From: Actinophytocola sp045807065
GTDB taxonomy: Bacteria > Actinomycetota > Actinomycetes > Mycobacteriales > Pseudonocardiaceae
Direction of reading: 5' to 3'
Length of the DNA: 64,000 nt
NCBI RefSeq assembly: GCF_045807065.1
Contig: NZ_JBJMIE010000212.1
Location: 1 to 64,000 of the forward strand
This document shows positions 43,243 through 50,226 of this stretch, piece after piece (positions within the stretch are counted from its first letter, which is position 1; every line of letters starts with the position of its first letter). The notes beneath the pieces are model-generated. The model was not told the origin of the DNA, made no database searches, and saw nothing but the letters and a program-made list of their open reading frames with translations. The translations under genes and the position numbers were made by a program.

Positions 43243-44247
43243 ATGAGCGCGCGCATCCTCGAACCGATGGGGGACGCCGCGCAGTGGACACCGTCGCGGC
43301 CCGACGGTGCGCCGTCGGCCGATCTGGCCATGGTCGACGAGCAGGTGGTCGTCGGCTACGGGGCCGACGGGCGCGCCGCGCGGATCACCGCGGCGCCCAA
43401 CGCGGTCGGGCACGTGCTGCGGCGCACCATCGCCGCGGTCGACATCAGCGGGTACACCGAGCTGCGGCTGTCCATCCGGGCCGACCGCCGCACCGAGCCG
43501 TTCTTCCTCGAGCTGCGTCTGGGGTCCACCGCGCTGCCCGTCGACGACCCGGCGAACACCTGGCACCGGCTGCTGCCCGTGCGGAAGCCGCAGACCTGGG
43601 AGACCGTGCGGCTCAGCCTGGACGACCTCCCCCCGACCGTCGCGAACGGCGTGACGCAGCTGCGGCTCCGCTGCCTCGGCGCCCCGTTCACCGCCTACCT
43701 GGACGACATCACCGCGGTGCTGCCGCGGATGCTCGCCGACGCCGACCGGGCGCTGGAGTCGCGGCTCGCCGGGATCACCGTGGCCGGCGCGGTCGCGACG
43801 GCCGGCGTGCGGGCGCCCGGGCAGCAGGTCCCGGCCGCGCCCGCGCTCGACATCGTGCACTTCGACCTGCGGTACGCCCCGGAACGGGCCACCGAACAGC
43901 GGTTGCGGCGGGACTTCACGACCACCGGCGCGCGCGAGGTCTCGCTGGGCGACCCCTACGACCTCGACTACGCCCTGACCCCGGTCGCCGCGGACCGGAC
44001 CACGCAGGCGGCGTTGCTCGAGGCGGCGCTGGACCGGTTGCGGCCCTACGACGAGCTGACCGTCGACGGTGAGCGGCTGCCCGCCGAGCTGATCTGGATC
44101 GTCGGCCGGGACCGGATCGGCGGCGCGGCCACCGAGGTGCCCGTCCTGTTCTACCGGGTCGGCGTGCGCAGGCCCGTCGTGCTCGGCACACCGGTGCTCG
44201 CGGTCCGTGACATCCGCCTCGAGACCGAACACCTGGAGACAGCGTGA
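43243..44247 (+). CDS. eCIS tail-terminator-like protein (Pvc16/DUF4255-like) with N-terminal beta-sandwich
   Basis: The ATG at 43243 follows GAGGTGG; 334 residues. Residues ~1-165 look like a jelly-roll or carbohydrate-binding sandwich (ISGYTELRLSIRADRR, LRLRCLGAPFTAYLDDITAV). The C-terminal half (HFDLRYAPERATEQRLRRDF, LLEAALDRLRPYDELTV) resembles the DUF4255/Pvc16 tail-terminator family at the start of many eCIS loci. Assignment rests on weak similarity plus position right before the sheath. The stop overlaps the next start (GTGA). If correct, it caps the tube/sheath distal end. Confidence 0.5.
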   Translation: MSARILEPMGDAAQWTPSRPDGAPSADLAMVDEQVVVGYGADGRAARITAAPNAVGHVLRRTIAAVDISGYTELRLSIRADRRTEPFFLELRLGSTALPVDDPANTWHRLLPVRKPQTWETVRLSLDDLPPTVANGVTQLRLRCLGAPFTAYLDDITAVLPRMLADADRALESRLAGITVAGAVATAGVRAPGQQVPAAPALDIVHFDLRYAPERATEQRLRRDFTTTGAREVSLGDPYDLDYALTPVAADRTTQAALLEAALDRLRPYDELTVDGERLPAELIWIVGRDRIGGAATEVPVLFYRVGVRRPVVLGTPVLAVRDIRLETEHLETA

Positions 44248-44471
44248 CCACGTTGACCAACATCAGCTCGGGACCGGTCGAGCTGCACCTCACGGCCGGC
44301 GTGACGGTGTTGCGCCCCCGTGAGCGGCTCGACGCCGACCCGGCGGACCTGGAACTCGGCCAGGTCAGGGCGCTCTGCCGGCAGGGCGTGCTCCAGCAGG
44401 AGTCCACAGTGGACCAATCGGGGACCCGCCGACCCAAACGCGGCCGGTCCGAGCGGAAAAAGGAGTCTTGA
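44244..44471 (+). CDS. Small eCIS-operon protein of unknown function
   Basis: The 75-residue product starts at a GTG overlapping the upstream stop and ends overlapping the sheath start (TGATG). The N-terminal half is beta-like (VELHLTAGVTVLRPRERLD); the C-terminus is a strongly basic tail (RRPKRGRSERKKES). No family is recognised. The tight overlaps on both sides argue that it is real and needed with the sheath. Confidence 0.7.
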   Translation: MTTLTNISSGPVELHLTAGVTVLRPRERLDADPADLELGQVRALCRQGVLQQESTVDQSGTRRPKRGRSERKKES

Positions 44472-46564
44472 TGGCCTTCAACATCGGTGTGAACGTGGTC
44501 GAGGTGGACGGTGCCGGCGCGCCGTCGATCACCAGCGCCGCGGTCTCGGTCGGCGCGTTCAACGTCACCACCCAGCGCGGCGTGCCGAACAAGCCGGTCC
44601 GCGTGACCGGCTTCCCGCAGTTCACCGAGCACTTCGGCGGCCACTTCACCGGCGGCCTCGGTGCGTACCTGGTGAAAGGCTTCTTCGACAACGGCGGCCA
44701 GACCGCGTACGTGAACCGCGTGGTCGACCCGACGAACGGCACCGGCACCGCGCCGGCCACGCTGAACCTGGCCGACGGCAACAACACCACGACGCTGACC
44801 CTCGGCGGCGGCTTCCGCGGCGAGGTGGACCCGGGCACGTGGGGCCGCCAGGTCTGGGTCCGCGTGCGGCACAGCTCCACCGCCTCGACCCGGCTGCGGG
44901 AGTCCGCGCGTGCCGCCATCACCGGCACCGCGCTGGCCAACACGGTCAACATGTCCTCGGCCCCGCCACTGCTGATCAAGGTCGACGGCGCCGCCACCGA
45001 GCTGACGTTCACCGCCACCGACTTCGTCAACCCGGCCGCCGCGACCCGCGAGGAGATCCGCGACGCCGTCAACCGGCGGACCCACCTGCTGGTGGCCTCG
45101 ATCAACGGCAGCAACCAGCTCGTCCTCACCTCAACCGGCGAGACGGCCACGTTGACCGGCGACTGGTCCTCGCTCCAGGTCACCACCGCGCACAGCGCGC
45201 TCGGTCTCGCGCAGGGAAGCTCGCCGACGAAGGGCACGCCCGTCGCGCTGAACAACGGCGGCACGACGCTCGCCAAGGCGGGCGGCTTCACCGCGGGCGA
45301 CGCCGTGGTGATCACCGACGGCACCACCACCCGGCAGGCGAAGCTGCTGTCCGCCAACGAGTCCACCGGCGCGGTGACCTGGACGCCGAACATCGACCCC
45401 GCGCCCTTCACCGACGCCCATCTGGTCACCGTGTCCAACGCGGAGTTCGACCTGCTCGTCGCGAGCGGCGGCGGCACCGACGACAAGGTCGTGGAGACGC
45501 ACACCGGGCTGTCCATGGAGGCGGACCTGCCCAACTACGTGGTGCGGGTGCTGAACAATCCGTTGACCGGGTCGCGGTACATGCGGGCGGTGGACGCCGG
45601 CACGCCCAACCCCGTGCTGGACCGGCCGGCGCAGACCTCCGGTTTCTCCGCCCTGCAGGGCGGAACCGACGGCACGCCGACCGCGAACCACTTCGTCGGC
45701 GACGCGGCGGCCGGCACCGGGTTCTTCGCGTTCGACTCGTTCGACGTGCAGCTGGTCACCTGCGAGCGGACGGACTCGGCGATCGCCCGCGCGGGCATCG
45801 ACTACTGCCAGCGGCGGGACGACGCCATGTACGTCGGCGCCGTGCCGCAGGCGTTCGTCGAGGGCGGCCAGGCGGTCGCGTACGGCCAGGCGCTGCAGGC
45901 GAAGAAGGCCTACGGCGCGCTGTACGGGCCGTGGATCATCGTGCCCGACCCGATCGGAGTCGGCGACGCGCCGCGGCTCGCGATCCCGCCGGTCGGCCAC
46001 GTGATGGGTGTGTACGCGCGGATCGAGACGACCAGGGGCATCTGGAAGGCGCCGGCCGGCGACGAGGCCAACCTGCTCGGGGTGCTGGACGTGGAGACCC
46101 GGCTGTCCGACGGAGACCACACCGACCTCGTGGTGAACGGCAGCGTCAACGGCATCCGCGCGCTGCCGAGGGCCGGTGTCGTGGTGGACGCCTCGCGCAC
46201 GCTGTCCACCGACCCGCGCTGGCGGTACGTGAACGTGCGGCTGCTGTTCAACTTCGTGAAGTCCAGCCTGCGCGAGGGGCTGCGCTGGGTCCGCCAGGAG
46301 CCGAACCGCGACTCCCTGTGGAACGCGGTGAAGTTCGGCACGGTCACCCCGTTCCTCATGGGACTGTGGCGGCAGGGCGCGTTCGGCACCGGCGACCCGG
46401 AGCAGACGTTCACGGTCGTGGTCGACGCCACCAACAACCCGCCCGACCAGGTCGAGCAGGGCCGGCTCACGGTCGAGGTCTACTTCTTCCCGTCCCGCCC
46501 GGCCGAGACGATCGTGATCATCGTCGGTCAGCAGCCCAGCGGCGGCACCGCGGGCGAGGCATAG
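44471..46564 (+). CDS. eCIS contractile sheath protein
   Basis: The 697-residue protein has the classic phage-tail-sheath N-terminus (VGAFNVTTQRGVPNKPVRVT, FTEHFGG) and C-terminal domain (TVVVDATNNPPDQVEQGRL, VEVYFFPSRPAETIVI). The start is the ATG with AGGAG at 44461-44465. It is considerably longer than simple sheaths. The extra material lies between about residues 120 and 330, probably a surface-exposed insertion. Only one sheath gene is present, as in Streptomyces-type eCIS and unlike Afp/PVC with several. It forms the outer contractile cylinder. Confidence 0.94.
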   Translation: MAFNIGVNVVEVDGAGAPSITSAAVSVGAFNVTTQRGVPNKPVRVTGFPQFTEHFGGHFTGGLGAYLVKGFFDNGGQTAYVNRVVDPTNGTGTAPATLNLADGNNTTTLTLGGGFRGEVDPGTWGRQVWVRVRHSSTASTRLRESARAAITGTALANTVNMSSAPPLLIKVDGAATELTFTATDFVNPAAATREEIRDAVNRRTHLLVASINGSNQLVLTSTGETATLTGDWSSLQVTTAHSALGLAQGSSPTKGTPVALNNGGTTLAKAGGFTAGDAVVITDGTTTRQAKLLSANESTGAVTWTPNIDPAPFTDAHLVTVSNAEFDLLVASGGGTDDKVVETHTGLSMEADLPNYVVRVLNNPLTGSRYMRAVDAGTPNPVLDRPAQTSGFSALQGGTDGTPTANHFVGDAAAGTGFFAFDSFDVQLVTCERTDSAIARAGIDYCQRRDDAMYVGAVPQAFVEGGQAVAYGQALQAKKAYGALYGPWIIVPDPIGVGDAPRLAIPPVGHVMGVYARIETTRGIWKAPAGDEANLLGVLDVETRLSDGDHTDLVVNGSVNGIRALPRAGVVVDASRTLSTDPRWRYVNVRLLFNFVKSSLREGLRWVRQEPNRDSLWNAVKFGTVTPFLMGLWRQGAFGTGDPEQTFTVVVDATNNPPDQVEQGRLTVEVYFFPSRPAETIVIIVGQQPSGGTAGEA

Positions 46565-46595
46565 GCCCGTCAACCCCAACGAGTAAGGAGCAGGC

Positions 46596-47066
46596 ATGCC
46601 CAAGGTGGGTGACTTCTACGAGGGCTTCCGGGCCAACGAGTTCGTCCTGGTGGTCGACGGCACGGAGAGTCCCGGCGTCAGCAAGGTCTCCGGGCTGTCC
46701 GAAGGCGAGCTGGACACGATCGAGCAGCCGGACGGCGGCACCAACCACGTGTACAAGCTGTCGGCGGCGAAGGTGAAGTTCGAGTCGCTGACCATCGAGC
46801 GGCGGGTCGACGGCAGCCCGGAGGACAAGCGGTTCCGCGACTGGTTCCGGCAGACCTTCCGGCTCAACGCCCGCCAGCAGGGAGGCTCGACCGTGCGCAA
46901 GAACGGCATGATCGTCAAGCGCCACCTCGGCGAGGACGTGCTGCGGTTCGCCTTCTACGGCGCCTGGGTCAAGTCCTCCAAGTTCACCGACCTCGAGGCG
47001 GGGTCGACCAACCTGTTGCTGCAGACCATCGTGCTGGAGCACGAAGGCCTAGAGCGCGTCGACTGA
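46596..47066 (+). CDS. eCIS inner tube protein (gp19-like)
   Basis: The 156-residue T4 gp19-type tube protein reads YEGFRANEFVLVVDGTESPG at the start, then IERRVDGSPEDKRFRDWF and LEAGSTNLLLQTIVLEHEG. The ATG has AAGGAG upstream and lies 31 bp after the sheath stop. Stacked hexamers make the tube propelled into the target and can carry cargo in the lumen. It is the only tube gene seen. Confidence 0.93.
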   Translation: MPKVGDFYEGFRANEFVLVVDGTESPGVSKVSGLSEGELDTIEQPDGGTNHVYKLSAAKVKFESLTIERRVDGSPEDKRFRDWFRQTFRLNARQQGGSTVRKNGMIVKRHLGEDVLRFAFYGAWVKSSKFTDLEAGSTNLLLQTIVLEHEGLERVD

Positions 47067-47084
47067 CCGTCCACTTAGGAGCAA

Positions 47085-47894
47085 ATGATGACCATGTTGG
47101 AAGAGCGCGCCGCCGAGGCCACCCCGGCGAGGGCCGCGCGGGAGATCGACGTGACGCTGCCGGTGGGTCTCGTCGACGACGAGGGCAGGTCGCACCGCCA
47201 GGTGACGCTGCGCAAGATGACCGGCCGCGACGAGGCGTTGCTGGCGGACCCGGCCAACCAGCGCAACGGCGGCCGGCTCGTGACCGCCCTGCTGCACAGC
47301 TGTATCACCCGCCTCGGGGAGCTGGACACCGTGCGCCGCGCTGACATCGAGGCGATGTACTCGGTGGACCGCAACTTCCTGCTGATCCGCCTGCGTGCCT
47401 TCACCTTCGGCCCCGAGCTGCCCGCCGCGTACACGTGCGCGTCCTGCGGCGAGCGGTTCGAGCAGGTCGAGGACCTCGACGCGCTGCCGGTGCGGACGCT
47501 CGCCGACGGCGAGCCACCCGAGGACATCGCGATCGAGCTGCGCGACGGCTACCTGGACCGCGACGGCAGCGTGCACACGGCGTTGCGGATGCGGCTGGCC
47601 CGTGGTGCCGACGAGACCGCGGCCGCGCCGCAGATGCGCAAGAACGCCTCCCTCGGCAAGAACGCGTTGCTGGCGCGGTGCATGCGCTCGCTCGGCGACC
47701 TGCCGGCGCACCGCCTGGACGCGTTGGGCACCAAGATCCTCGCCGACCTGACGCTCACCGACAGGAGGCTCATCGACCGCGCCTTCAACGACAACGCGCC
47801 GGGCATCGACCTGGTCCGCGAGCTGGACTGCCCGTCCTGCGGCCACGAGATGCGCGCCAGCTTGGACATGACCAATTTTTTAGCGCTGGACTGA
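47085..47894 (+). CDS. T4-type baseplate hub assembly chaperone-like protein
   Basis: The 269-residue protein resembles the gp51/gp26-like hub-assembly chaperone family found after the tube gene in eCIS loci. It has the N-terminal VTLRKMTGRDEALLAD helix and two CxxC knuckles (YTCASCGERF and LDCPSCGHEM) that can bind zinc. It ends M-T-N-F-L-A-L-D-stop. Its third- and fourth-last sense codons lie in T_TTT_TTA (47876-47882), and the overlapping downstream frame is -1. The TTA is a rare leucine codon. Either a short protein or a 325-residue frameshift fusion could be made. The position between tube and tape-measure genes is that of phage tail-assembly chaperones. Confidence 0.82.
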   Translation: MMTMLEERAAEATPARAAREIDVTLPVGLVDDEGRSHRQVTLRKMTGRDEALLADPANQRNGGRLVTALLHSCITRLGELDTVRRADIEAMYSVDRNFLLIRLRAFTFGPELPAAYTCASCGERFEQVEDLDALPVRTLADGEPPEDIAIELRDGYLDRDGSVHTALRMRLARGADETAAAPQMRKNASLGKNALLARCMRSLGDLPAHRLDALGTKILADLTLTDRRLIDRAFNDNAPGIDLVRELDCPSCGHEMRASLDMTNFLALD

Positions 47895-47914
47895 GCCTCG
47901 ATCAGCTCCGCCAG
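47876..47914 (+). promoter_or_regulatory. Candidate -1 ribosomal frameshift signal (T_TTT_TTA plus hairpin)
   Basis: The zero-frame codons are AAT TTT TTA GCG, so the heptamer T_TTT_TTA at 47876-47882 fits X_XXY_YYZ exactly. After a 3-nt spacer, CTGG (47886-47889) can pair with CCAG (47911-47914), enclosing GAGC/GCTC (47893-47896/47905-47908). A -1 slip continues AGC GCT GGA CTG into the DUF6760-like frame. T6 is conspicuous in this GC-rich sequence. The helices are short, so stimulation may be modest. Confidence 0.55.
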
Positions 47915-48061
47915 GAGGTGTTCTTCCTCGGCTACCACCTCCACTGGCCGTACTCGGAGCTGATGGACATGCCGGCCGACGAGCGCAGGGCCTACGTGAC
48001 CCTCCTCATCGACCAGATCGAACGCGAGAACAGCCGCATCGAGGCGGCACGGAACCACTAG
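47891..48061 (+). CDS. DUF6760-like small eCIS protein (separate start or frameshift extension)
   Basis: The frame reads SLDQLRQEVFFLGYHLHWPY, then SELMDMPADERRAYVTLLIDQ, ending IEAARNH. It matches the compact helical DUF6760-type proteins that I recall next to eCIS chaperones. No ATG, GTG or TTG is suitably placed. A CTG at 47891 overlapping the upstream stop (CTGA) would give 56 residues. The GTG at 47918 touches its own AGGAGG with no spacing. The frame is -1 relative to the chaperone and is reached by slippage at 47876-47882. So it is either CTG-initiated or expressed as a C-terminal extension. Confidence 0.7.
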   Translation: MSLDQLRQEVFFLGYHLHWPYSELMDMPADERRAYVTLLIDQIERENSRIEAARNH

Positions 48062-48485
48062 TGGACAGGGAAAGGGGGGAACCAATGCCGGTCGCGCGAT
48101 ACACACCGATGCCGCGAACCACGCGCTCCCGATCCTTGTCCATTGTGGACAACGAGCCGGACGTGGTGCCGATCGCCGGGCCGCTGTCCGGCTCGCGCAC
48201 CCACTTGCTCGATGCGGATAGATCCTGCCGTGAACGGCACGGTCGCGACACCCGGCGAGGTCCACGGGAGACCCCGCCGCCTGCCGCTCCTCCGCGGCGA
48301 GCGCGGGCAGAGCGCCCGTCGCGTCGCGAACGGCGCGTTCGCGGTGCCGCGAGCCATCACGGCGAGCGCCAGGCATGCCCGGCGCGGGGAGCCAGGCCCT
48401 GCCGGAGCGAGCCGACCCGGCCCGCGTCCACCGTGTGAAGCCGCCCACCACTGACCCATCGGCGTAAGGAGAGGGGGATCGAACC
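48062..48485. other. 424-bp segment with one doubtful small gene
   Basis: The gap separates the DUF6760-like frame from the first long hydrophobic protein. Both ends carry a similar G-rich site followed by ATGCCGGTCGCG (48085 and 48486), a short local duplication of a translation start. A possible gene (next entry) is the only content I can name. Confidence 0.45.
48085..48438 (+). CDS. Possible 117-residue Arg/Pro-rich protein (doubtful)
   Basis: The ATG at 48085 has AAAGGGGGG upstream. The first ~45 residues (MPVARYTPMPRTTRSRSLSI, then DNEPDVVPIAGPLSG) look protein-like. After that the chain becomes Arg/Pro-rich and low-complexity, as in out-of-frame GC-rich DNA. The true gene may be shorter or frameshifted near 48220. 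No family is recognised. Confidence 0.3.
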   Translation: MPVARYTPMPRTTRSRSLSIVDNEPDVVPIAGPLSGSRTHLLDADRSCRERHGRDTRRGPRETPPPAAPPRRARAERPSRRERRVRGAASHHGERQACPARGARPCRSEPTRPASTV

Positions 48486-50225
48486 ATGCCGGTCGCGTTG
48501 CTGTTGCAGAAGGTGCTCGACACGCTCAGGGCCTCGGCGGCGGCGTTGTCGCCGTGGACCGAGATCGTGACGCTCGAGGCCACGATCGTCGAGCGGGCGC
48601 GCAGCGCGTTCCTGATGCACTGGTTCGGTCGCCGCCTGCCGATGGAAGGGTTGAGCCTGCGGGCGCGCATCGTCAACATCGGGGAGCTGGACCGGCAGTT
48701 CCTCGCCGCGCAGCGGTCCGTGCCCACGAGTGCGGGCGGCCCGAACCTGACCGAGCCGCTGCTCGGGTTCGCGGGGATGCTGGCCGGGATGGCGTTGAGC
48801 CCGGCCGGCGCGATCGCCGGGGCGAGCCTCCTGTTGCGGTTCAGCGCGTTCAGCGTCGGCGTGCTCGTCAAGGCGATCGTGTGGCTGGCCGCGCCGTTCC
48901 TCCTGGGGCTCGCACTGGTCGCCGCACCCAGGGGCACGTCGATCCTGGTCATCGGCGGCCTCACCGCGCTCGGGGCGGCCTTCGCGCTCTCCGCGGCGGT
49001 CGGTGAGGACCGGCCGCTGCGCGCGGTGTTCGACGTGTTCGGCGCGCTGGCGCGGTTCATGAACGCCGCGGTGATCTTCCTCGACCAGCTGGCCGGGCCG
49101 CGTGCCGAGGTGCGCAACCCGTTGCTGCGCAGGCTGCTCGACCTCGCCGACCGGTTCGCCGGGCTCGTGTCCCAGCTGCTCGGCGCGGTGGCCGTGCTGG
49201 TCACCAGGATCGGGCCGGTGCTCGAACCGGTCGCCCGCACACTGGTCGGGCTCGGCCGGCTCGCCGGCACGGCGGTCACCGCGCTGACCACGGTGGTCGC
49301 CGGACTGCTGTCCAGGGTGGACGAGCTCACCAACGGGCCGCTGGCGGTCAACCCGGTGGTGCGCCGGGTGACCGGGGTGGCCCGCCAGCAGATCGAGAAG
49401 GTGACGAACCTGGTCGCCGCCCAGGTCGACGTGCTGGCCGACGCGTTCGCCACCGTGGGGACCACGTTGGGGGACAGGCTCAGCTCCTACGCCGACACGG
49501 CGGGCGAGTTCGTGGTGCGGCTCTTCACCGAGCACCCGACGGTCGGGGTGCTCGCGGCGTTCGGCAAGCAGCTCACCGCCATCGTCACCGCGTTCACGGC
49601 CACGCCGAAACCGCCGCCGAAGCCGGGTGCCGGACCGAGCAAGCTCGCTCCGCTGCTGGCCGCCCTGCCGGCGGCGCCGTCGGTCCGGCCGTTCCCCGGC
49701 CTGCCCAGGCTTCCCGACACCGACCTGCTCCGGCTCGGCGCGATCTGGCTGCCACCGCTGAACCTCGAGTCGATCGACAGCGCCGCCGGCGATCCGATCC
49801 GGGTCGAGTTCGAGGCACCCGTCGAGCTGAGCGAGCAGGCGCGTGCCGTGGTCGCCAGGATGCGACGCAGGCCCAGCGTGTTCCGGCCCGAACGGCGAGC
49901 GCTGTCCACCGAGCTCACCGGCCTGGCGGAGAGGCTGGTGCTCGGCAGCCAGGAGCTGGCGCGGTTCCGGCAGGCGTTCGCCGTGATCGTCGGGCGGGTG
50001 CTCCCGCCGGAGCTGCGGGGCACCGCCATCCCCACGCTGGTCGAGCCGAAGGAGCTGCCGGTGCTCGACCTGCCGGACAGCGACGAGCTGCGGCCGGTGG
50101 TGAAGAGGCTGCGGCTGCACCTGCCCGGCGCGGACGTCAACGACGTCAAGCGGTTCACCGACCTCGTGACCGAACGGATCCAGCGGCGGTCCTACCGCGT
50201 CGCCCCGGCGTCCGGAGGGCGGTGA
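48486..50225 (+). CDS. Long hydrophobic helical eCIS protein 1 (tape-measure position)
   Basis: The 579-residue protein starts after AAGGAGAGGGGG. The N-terminal ~80 residues are amphipathic with VNIGELDRQFLAA. Then come strongly hydrophobic helices (~90-180, including FLLGLALVAAPRG), long Ala/Leu/Val-rich helices, a proline linker (KPPPKPGAG) and a C-terminal domain with AERLVLGSQELARFRQ. It lies directly after the chaperone frame, where phages encode the tape-measure protein. Length determination, membrane insertion or cargo are possible roles. It is not a canonical Afp14-type protein. Confidence 0.7.
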   Translation: MPVALLLQKVLDTLRASAAALSPWTEIVTLEATIVERARSAFLMHWFGRRLPMEGLSLRARIVNIGELDRQFLAAQRSVPTSAGGPNLTEPLLGFAGMLAGMALSPAGAIAGASLLLRFSAFSVGVLVKAIVWLAAPFLLGLALVAAPRGTSILVIGGLTALGAAFALSAAVGEDRPLRAVFDVFGALARFMNAAVIFLDQLAGPRAEVRNPLLRRLLDLADRFAGLVSQLLGAVAVLVTRIGPVLEPVARTLVGLGRLAGTAVTALTTVVAGLLSRVDELTNGPLAVNPVVRRVTGVARQQIEKVTNLVAAQVDVLADAFATVGTTLGDRLSSYADTAGEFVVRLFTEHPTVGVLAAFGKQLTAIVTAFTATPKPPPKPGAGPSKLAPLLAALPAAPSVRPFPGLPRLPDTDLLRLGAIWLPPLNLESIDSAAGDPIRVEFEAPVELSEQARAVVARMRRRPSVFRPERRALSTELTGLAERLVLGSQELARFRQAFAVIVGRVLPPELRGTAIPTLVEPKELPVLDLPDSDELRPVVKRLRLHLPGADVNDVKRFTDLVTERIQRRSYRVAPASGGR

Positions 50226-50226
50226 C

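Noticed and set aside
42908..43291. Second minus-strand frame as an intact SDR N-terminus
   Set aside because: It contains no glycine-rich NAD motif or catalytic Tyr/Lys, and the SDR similarity starts only near 42985. It is treated as debris.
48058..48459. Minus-strand frame opposite the doubtful 48085 gene
   Set aside because: Arg/Gly/Pro-rich, no domain, antisense to an operon with consistent plus-strand spacing.
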